Shown here one piece after another: positions 30,001 through 38,733 of a stretch of 64,000 bases of DNA. How positions within the stretch are numbered: position 1 is the stretch's first letter; every line of letters starts with the position of its first letter. The stretch spans positions 310,001-374,000 of the forward strand of contig CAVPFL010000004.1 of assembly GCA_963703745.1 (NCBI GenBank), in the 5' to 3' direction. The translations under genes and the position numbers were made by a program. The notes under the pieces are model-generated. The model did not search any database, was not told the origin of the DNA, and was given only the letters and a program-made list of their open reading frames with translations. Origin of the DNA: AP-15 sp963703745 (GTDB lineage Bacteria; Pseudomonadota; Alphaproteobacteria; ATCC43930; CGMCC-115725).

Positions 30001-31358
30001 GCCAGCATACCGACGACGGCGGCAAAATCTTCGCGCTCGAGCGCCCGGTAGGGCCACGCGCGGCGTACCAGTGAGAAGAGTTCGTCCTCCCTCCACTCCC
30101 GCGCCGCCACTTCCGCGACGATCTGCTGTGCCAGGACGTCGAGCGGTTGTCGGGGAATCGAGAGGCGGTCCAGCTCGCCGCGATCGACACTATCAAGCAA
30201 CGCCGCGGACTCGACGAGCTCATCGCGCGACAAAGGGAAAAGTCGGCCTTTGGGAGTACCGTCGACGGCGTGACCCGCGCGGCCTACCCGCTGGATGAAG
30301 GTCGCGATCGAGCGCGGCGAACCGAGCTGGCAGACCAGATCGACATCGCCGATGTCGATACCGAGCTCGAGCGAGGCAGTCGCCACCAATGCCTTCAGCT
30401 GACCGTGCTTCAGACGCTGCTCGGCGTCGAGCCGCTGCTCCTTGGCAAGGCTGCCGTGATGCGCAGTCACCTGATCGCCACCGAGGCGCTCCGAGAGCTG
30501 ACGGGTCACCCGCTCGACCAGCCGACGCGTATTGACAAACACCAGAGTCGTGCGATGCGCCTCGATCAGCTCCTTCAATCGGTCATAGACCTGCTGCCAG
30601 ACCTCGCCCGACATGACCGCTTCAAGCGGCGAGGAGGGGACTTCAAGGGCAAGGTCTCGCGCCCGACGGTGACCGGTATCGATGATCCGACACTCGGCGT
30701 CCGGCCCGACCAGAAAACGGGCAATCGCCTCGATCGGCTTCTGTGTGGCCGACAGGCCGACACGCAACAGAGGGCCGGTACAGAGGGCCGTCAGACGCTC
30801 TAGCGAGAGCACCAAATGGGAACCGCGCTTGTTCGGCGCCAGCGCATGGATCTCGTCGATGATGACGGTCCGCGTCGTCGCCAGCATTTTGCGGCCGGAG
30901 TCGGAGCCGAGCAGGATGTAGAGCGACTCCGGAGTAGTGACGACGATATGCGGCGGGGTGCGGCCCATACGCTGGCGCTCGCCTGGCGGCGTGTCGCCGG
31001 TGCGCACCCAGCTGCGGATGTCGACATCGGGCGATCCCTGGGCTCGCAGGGCCTCGCGAACCCCGGCGAGTGGCGCCTCGAGATTGCGCTGGATGTCGTT
31101 GGACAAAGCCTTCAGCGGCGAGACGTAGACGATTTGCGTCTCGTCCTTGAGCCGGCCCTCCAGCCCTTGGCGCACCAGCGCATCGATCGCTGCTAAAAAC
31201 GCGGCCAACGTCTTGCCCGAGCCGGTCGGGGCGGCGATCAGCACATGCCGGCCCGCCTGGATTGCCGGCCACGCCTCGACCTGGGCGGCCGTCGGTGCAG
31301 CGAAGCTGCGATCAAACCAAGCGGCGACCGCGGGGTGGAACAAGGATGTCGAGTTCAC
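27057..31358 (-). CDS. lhr: Large ATP-dependent helicase-related protein Lhr
   Basis: Superfamily 2 DNA/RNA helicase of 1433 residues, close to full-length Lhr. The N-terminal core has the Q-motif region (AAPTAAQVEAWPAIQAG), Walker A APTGSGKTLAAFLAAID near residue 45, DEIH (motif II) near 170, SAT (motif III), and motif VI QRVGRAGH near 360. The central winged-helix domain and the long C-terminal region (Lhr-CTD, up to the DUF-type domain with GRFVAGFSGEQFALPDA) are present. Lhr proteins translocate 3' to 5' on single-stranded DNA and are linked to DNA repair. The gene stands alone, overlapping the neighbouring hydrolase by 17 bp at the 3' end. Confidence 0.95.
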   Translation of the reverse strand: MNSTSLFHPAVAAWFDRSFAAPTAAQVEAWPAIQAGRHVLIAAPTGSGKTLAAFLAAIDALVRQGLEGRLKDETQIVYVSPLKALSNDIQRNLEAPLAGVREALRAQGSPDVDIRSWVRTGDTPPGERQRMGRTPPHIVVTTPESLYILLGSDSGRKMLATTRTVIIDEIHALAPNKRGSHLVLSLERLTALCTGPLLRVGLSATQKPIEAIARFLVGPDAECRIIDTGHRRARDLALEVPSSPLEAVMSGEVWQQVYDRLKELIEAHRTTLVFVNTRRLVERVTRQLSERLGGDQVTAHHGSLAKEQRLDAEQRLKHGQLKALVATASLELGIDIGDVDLVCQLGSPRSIATFIQRVGRAGHAVDGTPKGRLFPLSRDELVESAALLDSVDRGELDRLSIPRQPLDVLAQQIVAEVAAREWREDELFSLVRRAWPYRALEREDFAAVVGMLAQGFSTRRGRRGALIHHDAVNHVLRGRRGARLTALTSGGAIPDTADYQVLLEPENQVIGSVNEDWAVESMAGDVFQLGNTAYRILRVERGTVRVEDAQGMMPNIPFWLGEAPGRTDELSQSVSRLRAEIAARLPTDPEGERTARWLAEEVGMAEPAAEQLVEYLASAYAALGMLPTQDTLVLERFFDEVGGMQLVIHSPYGSRINRAWGLALRKRICRKFNFELQAAATEDNIVLSLTRAHSFDLNEVRHYLHSTSIRAVLIQALLDAPMFVTRWRWVAGISLALPRFRGGKKVAPQLTRMDAEDLIAAIFPDQLACAENLVGEREIPDHPLVRQTITDCLVDAMDIDGFTQILTRLEADEVRVVTRDLTEPSPLALEVLSARPYAYLDDAPLEERRTQAVISRRWLAPEAAADIGRLDPEAIARVRSEAWPDPANADELHDALAWLGFLSAEEAEAQPGWTEWFAQLVHDRRVTLLTAPHASLWIAAERLPQLTALWPDARSDPAITAPVEYSEREWSPEEALIEILRGRLEGLGPVTLNVLAAPLGLGPNEIEAGLAALETEGFALRGRFTGTAAGEEWCERRLLARIHRYTVGRLRAEIQPVAAIEFLRFLFGWQRVAPDTRMEGPDAVEILIRQLEGFEAPAGAWETEILPARLSGYKPAWLDDQCLSGRIAWARLRPPNARPNGSERSAAPVRSTPITLLARRYATLWSSFSASVDPVALSSRAQAVIDYIRQYGASFFDELVEGTGLLRPQVEEALAELVASGLVNSDSFAGLRALLVPTDRRGNGRRRRSSLFRMEDAGRWALARRAQSSPGLKPEAVEHLARALLLRYGVVFWRLIEREAPWLPPWRDLLRVYRRLEARGEIRGGRFVAGFSGEQFALPDAVGMLREVRRKPPSDEWISLSGADPLNLAGILTPGPKLAALTGNRLLYRDGLPVALLAGGEVQFLTSLDSAIQWEARKTLLRGAVPASLIALS

Positions 31359-31729
31359 AGGGGCAAGGGTGGATGTAACAACATCGATATGGTTACGGCC
31401 CGAACCAAGACCAGGTCCCTCAGCCTTCCTTTGGCGGAGCGCAACAAACGGTTGCGCGGACGCTTAACGATCGTTGCATTTGCAGCAAATCAGCAGCAAA
31501 AGCTCTCCCTCAGGTTGAAATCATGTGCGGCTCGAGAGGCAGGGGGCGGTATGCGACGAACCCATCCCCCTCGATAGCCGTATCGATACGATTTGTCAAT
31601 TACTAAATGCGATATTCGCAAACAATGGTGGCTGCACGGGTTGAAACAAATGGACCATGGGACGTGGTTCTCTGAGGAAATATCGAAGGAAAGCCAGGCT
31701 TGAGCGCTGCACTCAGATGAGAGCACCAC
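31359..31729. other. Intergenic region between lhr and the alcohol dehydrogenase gene
   Basis: 371 bases, more AT-rich than the coding regions. It must hold the lhr promoter and the 3' untranslated part of the gene arriving from the right. I see no gene, tRNA or strong hairpin in it. Confidence 0.5.
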
Positions 31730-32779
31730 CTACATCAGGAACACGCCCTTGCCAGTGGTTTGGGTGTCGAACAGGCGGTAGGCCTCCTCCGCCTGGTCGA
31801 GCTTCCAGCGATGAGTGAAGAGGCGCTCGACATCGACCTTGCGCTCGACGCAGAAGCGCGCGCAGTCGGCCTGGCCGTGCCACGAAAAGGTCCAGGAGCC
31901 GATGATCGTAAGTTGCTTGCGGAGCATGTCGGGGCTGACATCGATCGTCACGTTGTTGCGCTCGCCGACAAAGGCAACCGTTCCCCAGACCTTGGCGCTG
32001 CGCACGGCGGCGATCCGGCCCTCGGGCTGGCTCGATGTATCGAGGGTGAAATCAGCACCGCCGTGGGTCAGGTCCTTGATTGCGCCAACCGGATCGTTCG
32101 ATCTCGGGTTCACCGTTTCCCAGGCCCCGAATTCCTTCGCCCGTGCCAGCCGCTCGGGGCTCACATCGAGCGCGATGACGCGAGCACCCATCGCCGCGGC
32201 GAGCTGAGTCGCCGACAAGCCGACCGGCCCCTGGCCGAATAATGCAATCGTATCGTCGCCGGAAATCTTGAGCCGGCGTAATGCGCCATAGGCGGTCCCG
32301 GTGCCGCAGGAGATCGCCGCCCCGGTCGTAAAGGACAGCTCATCGGCGAGCGGCACCAGGGTGAAGGCCGGCACCTTCAGATAGCGCGCATGCCCGCCAT
32401 GGGCGTTATTGCCGTAGACTAGGACCGGCTCTTCCTGGCAGAGCTGCGACCAACCCGAACGGCAGTGCTCGCAAACGGTGCAGCCCTTGTAATGGTGGAC
32501 CATCACGCGCTGCCCGACGCGCGCCATCTTGTCGCTGACGCTGGTGCCGATCGCGGCGACAATGCCGCACGGCTCGTGCCCTGCGATGACAGGGTCGGGG
32601 CTGACTGGCAGGCCGCCGATGGCGGCGCCGCCAGATTTCGACCGGCGGTACTGATGCAGATCGCTGCCGCACATGCCCGAGGCCTTCATCTCGACGACCA
32701 CCTCGTCGGGACCCGGCGTGGGGTCGGGAAACTCCATTAGCTCGATCTCCCGCTCACCGGTGAAGACAACGCCGCGCAT
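31730..32779 (-). CDS. Zinc-dependent alcohol dehydrogenase family protein (MDR)
   Basis: Medium-chain dehydrogenase of 349 residues. The catalytic zinc site has Cys in ASGMCGSDLHQYR and GHEPCGIV. The structural zinc lobe contains the Cys set GCTVCEHCRSGWSQLC, with one of the usual four replaced or shifted. The Rossmann segment is IALFGQGPVGLSATQLAAAMGARVIALD. ATG 32779 follows GGAGGG. It probably oxidises an alcohol or polyol with NAD(P)+, and the substrate is not evident. It lies 101 bp downstream of the ABC permease gene on the same strand. Confidence 0.9.
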   Translation of the reverse strand: MRGVVFTGEREIELMEFPDPTPGPDEVVVEMKASGMCGSDLHQYRRSKSGGAAIGGLPVSPDPVIAGHEPCGIVAAIGTSVSDKMARVGQRVMVHHYKGCTVCEHCRSGWSQLCQEEPVLVYGNNAHGGHARYLKVPAFTLVPLADELSFTTGAAISCGTGTAYGALRRLKISGDDTIALFGQGPVGLSATQLAAAMGARVIALDVSPERLARAKEFGAWETVNPRSNDPVGAIKDLTHGGADFTLDTSSQPEGRIAAVRSAKVWGTVAFVGERNNVTIDVSPDMLRKQLTIIGSWTFSWHGQADCARFCVERKVDVERLFTHRWKLDQAEEAYRLFDTQTTGKGVFLM

Positions 32780-32880
32780 GGGGCCCTCCGATTTTCTCGA
32801 ATAATATGAAAGTAGCCTACGCCCTTTCTCGCTTGCGCGGTACTACCCTGACCCCGGGCTGCTGCCGGTGACGAACCGGC

Positions 32881-33555
32881 CTAATCCGAGCGCGCGAGCC
32901 GGCCCTCGACCTGCTGGGCCGCCAAGGTCAGCGGGAACAGCACGAGAAAATAGATCACCGCGACCATCGTATACACCTCGAGCGGTCGGTAGGTCGCTGC
33001 CGTGATAATCGTCCCCTGATAAAGCAGATCGGCAACAGCGATGGTCGACACCAGTGAGGTATTTTTGAGCTGAATGATCGACTGGTTCATGAAGGGAGGG
33101 AGCATCCGCTTGATCGCTTGCGGTAGAATGACGTAGCGCATGACCTGGATTCGCCGCATGCCAATTGCGCGCGCCGCGTCCCACTGCCCCCGCTCGATCG
33201 AGTTGACCCCGCCGCGAATGATCTCCGCATAAAAGGCGCCGGTATAGAGCGACAACACCAAGGTCGCCGCGACGTTAGCCGGGATGTCGATACCGAGGAT
33301 GACCGGCAGCGCGTAGTAGAACCAGACGATCTGCACCAGGAGCGGCGTGCAGCGGAACACCTCGATATAGGCGACAAGCGGCGCCGTGATCAGCACGTTC
33401 TTCGACAGCCGCAGCAACCCGGCGACGAGGCCGACCACCAGACCAAGGAGGATCGTCCCGATCGTATAGGCGATCGTTACTCCAAGGCCGGCCAGGATCA
33501 GGCCGCGATAGCTCCACAGAAAGGAGAAATCCCAGGCGTAGCGCGTGCCGGTCAT
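32881..33555 (-). CDS. Amino-acid ABC transporter permease (HisMQ/GlnP type)
   Basis: Inner-membrane permease of about 224 residues with five predicted membrane segments. The N-terminal signature (LILAGLGVTIAYTIGTILLGLVVGLVAGLLR) and the EAA loop (EIIRGGVNSIERGQWDAARAIGMRR) are typical of polar amino-acid importers. The start is uncertain: ATG 33555 leaves the usual N-terminus, while ATG codons at about 33591 and 33618 would extend into the upstream gene. It is paired with the binding protein at 33578. The ATPase and any second permease are not in the window. Confidence 0.88.
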   Translation of the reverse strand: MTGTRYAWDFSFLWSYRGLILAGLGVTIAYTIGTILLGLVVGLVAGLLRLSKNVLITAPLVAYIEVFRCTPLLVQIVWFYYALPVILGIDIPANVAATLVLSLYTGAFYAEIIRGGVNSIERGQWDAARAIGMRRIQVMRYVILPQAIKRMLPPFMNQSIIQLKNTSLVSTIAVADLLYQGTIITAATYRPLEVYTMVAVIYFLVLFPLTLAAQQVEGRLARSD

Positions 33556-33577
33556 CACACTGAGACGCCGCCGAGGC

Positions 33578-34420
33578 CTAGAATTCGACATCGGCAGGGA
33601 CGTCTTCCGGTTTGACACCGTTGATTGCCAGTCCGGCGTACAGCCATTCCCGAATCTGCTGAATGCCCCGGTTGTAATCGACCCAGGCGTCGAGAAAGTC
33701 GCGCCAGCGCTTGTCCGCTTCCATGCGTACTCCCATACAAGTCGGTAATTGCACGCGCGGCTGATGGAGCATTTGGAACTCGCCGAGCGCTGGGTTTTTC
33801 TTGACCGCGGTCAGCCCGAGATTGACCGCGAGGATTACGCAGTCCGCCCGGCCCGACTGGACAGCCAGGATGCAATCGTCGCGCGCTTTCAAGCCGATGA
33901 TCGTCGCATTGGGTGCGAACCGGCGGGCGGCGATTTCGTGCACCGAGCCGATATCGACGGCGATTCTGATTTCGGGCTTGTTGAGTTCGCCCCAGTTGGA
34001 CGCGTGAAAGCCCTTCGCCCCGACCATGCCAAAGCCATGCAAATAAAAGGCATGCGTGAAATCGATGACGAGCGCCCGCTTCGGCGTCGGGTTCAACGAA
34101 AATGCCAAGTCGATCTTATTGGCCTGCAGATCGAGGACCGAGTTGCCATACGTCGACTCGAGGTGCTCGACCTTGGCGTCGAAAACTCCGGCGATGTCCT
34201 TCGCCATTTCGATGCACATCCCCGACCATTCTCCGGTCGCGATGTCCTTGTTAAAATAGGGTGCCTCGCCGGGCAGCGCAGCGATACGCAGCACCTTGGC
34301 GTGTGCGATCCGGTCGATCGTCCACTCAGGCTGGCTCTGCGCAGGGGCCGCGCGAGCCAGGATCGCCGGTGCGCCTGCCGCGGCGCTCGCCCCGGCGGCG
34401 AACAAACGACGTGACAACAT
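33578..34420 (-). CDS. Amino-acid ABC transporter substrate-binding protein
   Basis: Periplasmic solute-binding protein of 280 residues, family 3. The N-terminus SRRLFAAGASAAAGAPAILA is a Tat-like signal peptide (twin Arg followed by a hydrophobic stretch). Family 3 landmarks follow: WSGMCIEMAKDIAGVF, SVLDLQANKIDLAFSLNPTPKRALVIDFTHAFY and the C-terminal NRGIQQIREW. ATG 34420 has GGAGGC seven bases upstream. It feeds the permease at 32881; the ligand is probably a polar amino acid or opine. It is divergent from the cupin gene. Confidence 0.9.
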   Translation of the reverse strand: MLSRRLFAAGASAAAGAPAILARAAPAQSQPEWTIDRIAHAKVLRIAALPGEAPYFNKDIATGEWSGMCIEMAKDIAGVFDAKVEHLESTYGNSVLDLQANKIDLAFSLNPTPKRALVIDFTHAFYLHGFGMVGAKGFHASNWGELNKPEIRIAVDIGSVHEIAARRFAPNATIIGLKARDDCILAVQSGRADCVILAVNLGLTAVKKNPALGEFQMLHQPRVQLPTCMGVRMEADKRWRDFLDAWVDYNRGIQQIREWLYAGLAINGVKPEDVPADVEF

Positions 34421-34509
34421 CAAAGCCTCCTCTTCTTCTTTGGCCAATGCCGTGGCAGAAATTATCAAGTCGTTGCTCTGGCCGAAAGCCGCAAAGGAGG
34501 GATGAGCCG

Positions 34510-34887
34510 ATGTCTGTCAACAAGCCCCATCTCGAATTCCACCGCGTCGATATGAATTCCGGGTGGTCGACGCCTCCCGGCTATCCGACCGGCATTGAGC
34601 AGAAGATTCTGGCGGGCGTGCTCGACGAGGAACACAGGAGCGGCAGCCGCACGCGTCTCTTGCGCTTTGCGCCGGGCGTTTTCACGACGGCACCGTTCGT
34701 TCACGAATATTGGGAAGAGGTTTATCTAATGTCGGGTGACCTCACCGTCGGCAACGATGCCGAGGGCAGAGGCGGCCAGAATTTCCCGCCCGGCACCTAC
34801 GCCTGCCGGCCTCCCGGCGCGGTGCACGGCCCGTTCAAGTCGAACGGCGGCTGCCTCCTGTACGAAACCCATTATTATGCGGAGTGA
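34510..34887 (+). CDS. Cupin-domain protein (ChrR-like)
   Basis: Small cupin of 125 residues. The barrel contains FVHEYWEEVYLMSGDLTVG (cupin motif 1 with a metal-binding His and Glu) and PPGAVHGPFKSNGGCLLYE (motif 2 with His). The protein resembles the anti-sigma ChrR cupin and acetylacetone-cleaving-type cupins. ATG 34510 is preceded by AAGGAGGG. It is divergent from the binding-protein gene and might act on the imported compound, but that is only positional. Confidence 0.8.
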   Translation: MSVNKPHLEFHRVDMNSGWSTPPGYPTGIEQKILAGVLDEEHRSGSRTRLLRFAPGVFTTAPFVHEYWEEVYLMSGDLTVGNDAEGRGGQNFPPGTYACRPPGAVHGPFKSNGGCLLYETHYYAE

Positions 34888-34896
34888 TAGGGGTCA

Positions 34897-36774
34897 TCAG
34901 CTAGCCAGCTGCATGGGGCGTGCCTCTTGCGCGCGGCACATCCGGTCGAACAAGCCGCGCCGCCGACGCAACTCGGCCGGCGTGCCCTGCTCGACGATCC
35001 TGCCTTCGCGAAGAACGACGAGCCGGTCGAACTTCGCGACGGTCGATAGTCGGTGGGCGATGGCCAATACGGTGCGCCCCTGCATCACTGCTCCGAGCGC
35101 TCCCTGGATCTCCAGTTCGGCCTCGGTATCGAGCGCCGAGGTGGCTTCGTCGAGCACGATGATCGGGGCGTCCTTCAGCAGCGCCCGAGCGATGCCCAAC
35201 CTTTGCCGCTGCCCTCCGGAGAGCTTCGCGCCGCGCTCGCCAACGATTGTTGCATAGCCATGCGGCAGCGCTTGGATAAAGGCATCGCATCGCGCCGCCC
35301 TGGCCGCATCCATGACCGCGTCATCGCTTGCCTCGGGCTCGGCATACCGGATGTTCTCGAGGACCGAGCGATGAAACAGCGAGACCTCCTGCGGCACCAC
35401 TGCGATCGCGGCACGCAGGCTGTCCTGCGTCATTGTGCGAACGTCCTGACCGTCGATCAGGAGTCGGCCGCCATCGATGTCGGATAGGCGCTGCACCAGG
35501 CCGATCACAGTCGATTTCCCAGCGCCGGAAGGGCCCACCAGACCGACGCGTTGTCCGGGCTCGATCCGCAGAGTGAAGCCGCTGAGCACCTTGCACCCAT
35601 CGGGATACGCGAAATCCACATTCTCGAACGCGATGCTGCCGCCTTGGTGGACCAGCTGTCGCGTGCCAGGCCCATCAACCACTTTGTGGTTTTCGCCAAT
35701 CACCTGGATCGCGTCGGCAATCCGCGAGATGAACTGAGTCGCGTTGACCGCCGCAAATGCGAGATCGCGCGAGCCCTGGAGAATGCGAAAGGCTACCGCC
35801 ACGGTCAAAATCACGTCGCCGGGGCTGATCCTTCCTTTGCTCCATAGATGCAGGGACCAGATCAGCATCCCACCGGCCATCAACCACAAGCCAAAATCGT
35901 GCAGCACCCTCATCCGCTCGATATACATCAAGCTATTGCGATGAGTGGTTGCCTCAGTATTCAGCAGCTGCGCGAACCGCCGACGCTCGCGCGCGTGCGC
36001 CGAGAAAGCCTTGACTGCCCAGATGTTGGAGACGACATCGACCAGCGCGCCGCCGACTTCGGCGGCACGGTCGGCATAGGCGCGATGGCGCGGCATGCCG
36101 CGCTGTCCGAAAAGCGCGAGGGTGCCTACCGCCACCAGCACAAAGAAACCGAGAGCAATGACCACACGCCAACCGACAGTCGCCAGGATAACCAGTGCCG
36201 CACAGAAATCGGCGCACACCGGGGCAATGTTGAACAGAACAATTGACAACGCCTGCTGTACCGAATCCCCGGTCGAGGAAACCCGACTGGCGAGCGAGCC
36301 GCTCAACAGGTCGGTGAAATATCGGCTGGAATGGCCGCCCAAATGGTCGAACAGATCGAGCTTGGCCTCCGCCTTGTCGACAAGCATGGCACGATAGCCA
36401 AGCCAGCTGCCGAGCCGCCAGAGCATGCTCTCTCCCGCTAGCAAACCTGCGAACACCGCAAGCGCCCGCCACGCCGCGGCGATATGATCGACGCCTTGAG
36501 CCATCGCATCGACAATCAACTTCAGGCCGTATTGCGCACTGCAGGCACAGAAGGCCGCCCCCAGGACCGAGGCGAGGGCAGCGAAGTGCAAGAGCGGCCG
36601 CCGCCGGATGTAGTGCCAGAGAAACGCAATTGGTCGGCGAGGAAACGCGGCGACACCGCGTGTTCGTGCGCTTTCGGCGGGCTCGGGATCCGCAAGCCTT
36701 AACGGAGTCGTCAAAATTCTATCGAGTTCGACCAGATTTGATGGAGCCGCTCGCTTCGCTCTGACGAGTAACAT
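34897..36774 (-). CDS. ABC transporter, fused membrane and ATPase domains (exporter type)
   Basis: Protein of 625 residues. Residues about 50-370 contain six membrane helices of an ABC exporter. The ATPase follows, with Walker A GPSGAGKST near 416, Q-loop, signature LSGGQRQRLGIARAL near 520, Walker B IIVLDEATSALD near 540 and the His-switch AIAHRLST near 570. It is a half-transporter and probably works as a homodimer exporting a lipid or drug. The 40-residue N-terminal extension is cytoplasmic. It is convergent with the cupin gene. Confidence 0.92.
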   Translation of the reverse strand: MLLVRAKRAAPSNLVELDRILTTPLRLADPEPAESARTRGVAAFPRRPIAFLWHYIRRRPLLHFAALASVLGAAFCACSAQYGLKLIVDAMAQGVDHIAAAWRALAVFAGLLAGESMLWRLGSWLGYRAMLVDKAEAKLDLFDHLGGHSSRYFTDLLSGSLASRVSSTGDSVQQALSIVLFNIAPVCADFCAALVILATVGWRVVIALGFFVLVAVGTLALFGQRGMPRHRAYADRAAEVGGALVDVVSNIWAVKAFSAHARERRRFAQLLNTEATTHRNSLMYIERMRVLHDFGLWLMAGGMLIWSLHLWSKGRISPGDVILTVAVAFRILQGSRDLAFAAVNATQFISRIADAIQVIGENHKVVDGPGTRQLVHQGGSIAFENVDFAYPDGCKVLSGFTLRIEPGQRVGLVGPSGAGKSTVIGLVQRLSDIDGGRLLIDGQDVRTMTQDSLRAAIAVVPQEVSLFHRSVLENIRYAEPEASDDAVMDAARAARCDAFIQALPHGYATIVGERGAKLSGGQRQRLGIARALLKDAPIIVLDEATSALDTEAELEIQGALGAVMQGRTVLAIAHRLSTVAKFDRLVVLREGRIVEQGTPAELRRRRGLFDRMCRAQEARPMQLAS

Positions 36775-37102
36775 CGGGCGCCGTCCTAATATTTATGGTT
36801 GATAACCCTCTCCGCCGCTGGGAGCTTCCCCTCCATCCCCTGTTGCGCGAAGTAAATCCACCACGCAGAAACGTCATAGTTCCGTTCCAATCGGCCGACA
36901 TCGTCAGCGGGATTTGCCTCACTTGCGCCGCGAACGGCAATCGCCGTGGTCTTATTCCCGAGACCTAACTTTGCCTCTGTAGCGGGTCATGGGACCGCCA
37001 GCGCTTTCAGGCGCGTCGGCAGGTAAGTTGGCGTCGAAATGCCGCAGCCGTGAAACGGCTTCCGCGGAATGGTGTTAACCGGCTGATAGAACCGGAGGGA
37101 CG
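36775..37102. other. Divergent promoter region between the ABC exporter and the glycosyltransferase
   Basis: 328 bases serving two divergent genes. A ribosome binding site (GGAGGG) sits just before the ATG at 37103. I see no further gene or strong repeat. Confidence 0.5.
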
Positions 37103-38185
37103 ATGCGGATCGCCCAAATCTCGCCGCTGATGGAGGCCGTTCCTCCGAAATTCTACGGCGGTACCGAGCGCATCGTTGCCTATCTGACAGATGCCCTGGT
37201 TGCTATGGGCCACGATGTAACGCTGTTCGCAAGTGGCGACAGCGTGACGACCGCGACCCTCGCAGCAGCACACCCGCACGCGCTTCGCCTCGACCCGACA
37301 ATCCGTGATCATGTCGCTCCGCTCATCGTGATGCTGGAGACGGTTGCACAACGTGCACGCGAATTCGACGTTCTCCATCTGCACTGTGACTATCTTGGAT
37401 ATTCCGCTCTGCGGCGGGCTAGCGCGCCGTTCCTCGCCACTCTCCACGGGCGCTTGGATCTGCCAGAGCTGCAGCCGCTCTACAGCGTATTCTCGGATGT
37501 GCCGGTGGTCTCAATCTCGGACGCTCAGCGCGTCCCGCTGCCGCAGGCGTACTACATCGGCACCGTGCCGCATGGCCTGCCCGAACAGCTGCTGCTGCCC
37601 GGCAGCGGCGCCGGCGGCTATCTCGCGTTCCTCGGCCGCATCTCGCCGGAAAAAGCGCCGGACCGGGCGATTAGGATCGCGGCCCTGGCCGGCATTAAGT
37701 TGAAGATCGCGGCCAAGGTCGACCGCGTCGATCAGGGCTATTTCAAAGAGGAGATCAAGCCGCTCCTCACGCGGCCGGATGTCGAGTTCGTCGGCGAGAT
37801 TGCCGAGGTTCAGAAAACGGAATTCCTCGGCAATGCCGTTGGCCTGCTATTCCCGATCGCTTGGCGCGAACCGTTCGGGCTGGCGATGATCGAAGCGATG
37901 GCCTGTGGAACCCCGATTGTGGCTATGCGGAATGGTTCGGTGCCGGAGGTCGTTGACGAGGGAGTCACCGGCTTTGTCGTCTCGAGCGAGATTGAAGCTG
38001 CAGCCGCCGCGCGGCGACTGCACCTGCTTGACCGCGCACGCATCCGGCGAGTGTTTGAAGAGCGGTTCACCGCGCAGCGAATGGCGGCAGACTATGTCTC
38101 GTTGTACCGGCGCCTGATCGCCGGCCGAGAGGCGGCGCGCGGCGATTTGACGAGGAGGAGACACCCCAATGCTGTGGCCGTCTGA
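37103..38185 (+). CDS. Glycosyltransferase family 4 protein
   Basis: GT-B glycosyltransferase of 360 residues. The N-terminal domain has the GT4 loop PPKFYGGTERIVAYLTDALVAMGHDVTLFASG. The C-terminal domain has the donor-binding segment FLGRISPEKAPDRAIRIA and the Ex7E region PIAWREPFGLAMIEAMACGTPIVAMRNGSVPEVV. Retaining mechanism and NDP-sugar donor are expected for the family; acceptor unknown. ATG follows CGGAGGG. It overlaps the next gene by 17 bp. Confidence 0.92.
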   Translation: MRIAQISPLMEAVPPKFYGGTERIVAYLTDALVAMGHDVTLFASGDSVTTATLAAAHPHALRLDPTIRDHVAPLIVMLETVAQRAREFDVLHLHCDYLGYSALRRASAPFLATLHGRLDLPELQPLYSVFSDVPVVSISDAQRVPLPQAYYIGTVPHGLPEQLLLPGSGAGGYLAFLGRISPEKAPDRAIRIAALAGIKLKIAAKVDRVDQGYFKEEIKPLLTRPDVEFVGEIAEVQKTEFLGNAVGLLFPIAWREPFGLAMIEAMACGTPIVAMRNGSVPEVVDEGVTGFVVSSEIEAAAAARRLHLLDRARIRRVFEERFTAQRMAADYVSLYRRLIAGREAARGDLTRRRHPNAVAV

Positions 38186-38723
38186 TACCTTACGAGAAAT
38201 TCGGGGCGCGGCCGGCTGGCGGAAAAATTTGTTGGCTGGACTTCAGGTTGTTGGCGGTGCACTGATCATTGCGATCGCTACGGCTGCCGACCCGTCTGCC
38301 GGGCAGGCGCCTGCTGCCCCTGACGAGGGGGCTTATGGTTCGACCGAGGCGCCGCCCGCCAAAGCCGCACGCCTGCAACAGTTCGCGCACACGGATTTGT
38401 TCCGTATCCTCGGCAAGGAGGTACACAGCCCTTCCGGCCAAGCTATGGGGCGGATCGTGGACCTGCTCGTCGACGAGACGGGCCAACCGCGCGCAGCGAT
38501 TATCGATTTTGGCGGGTTCCTTGGCGTCGGCACCCGCAAAATCGCCATCGACTGGCATGCCTTGCGGTTTGATGCGGAGCAAACAAAGGAGGCCATCGTC
38601 GCCGACCTCGACCGCGACCAGATAAAGGCGGCGCCAGAATACAAGGATTCGCGCGAGGTCGTCGCGGTCGTAACTGCGCCGAGTTTCAAGCAGCGCGATA
38701 CCGCTCACGATCTGGGCTGGTAA
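38169..38723 (+). CDS. PRC-barrel domain protein with N-terminal membrane segment
   Basis: Protein of 184 residues. Residues about 20-42 are a hydrophobic segment (signal anchor). A Pro/Ala-rich linker follows, then a PRC-barrel domain (DLFRILGKEVHSPSGQAMGRIVDLLVDETGQPRAAIIDFGGFLGVGTRKIAIDW). Such proteins are membrane-attached or periplasmic and bind partners, with no known catalysis. The start lies inside the 3' end of the glycosyltransferase gene behind a GAGGAG ribosome binding site. The gene is followed by an MFS gene 10 bp later. Confidence 0.85.
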   Translation: MLWPSDTLREIRGAAGWRKNLLAGLQVVGGALIIAIATAADPSAGQAPAAPDEGAYGSTEAPPAKAARLQQFAHTDLFRILGKEVHSPSGQAMGRIVDLLVDETGQPRAAIIDFGGFLGVGTRKIAIDWHALRFDAEQTKEAIVADLDRDQIKAAPEYKDSREVVAVVTAPSFKQRDTAHDLGW

Positions 38724-38733
38724 TTGCCTTGAC

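Noticed and set aside
31490..31729. Possible 79-residue gene between lhr and the alcohol dehydrogenase
   Set aside because: No ribosome binding site, Cys/Ser/His-rich composition and no similarity; codon use unlike the neighbours.
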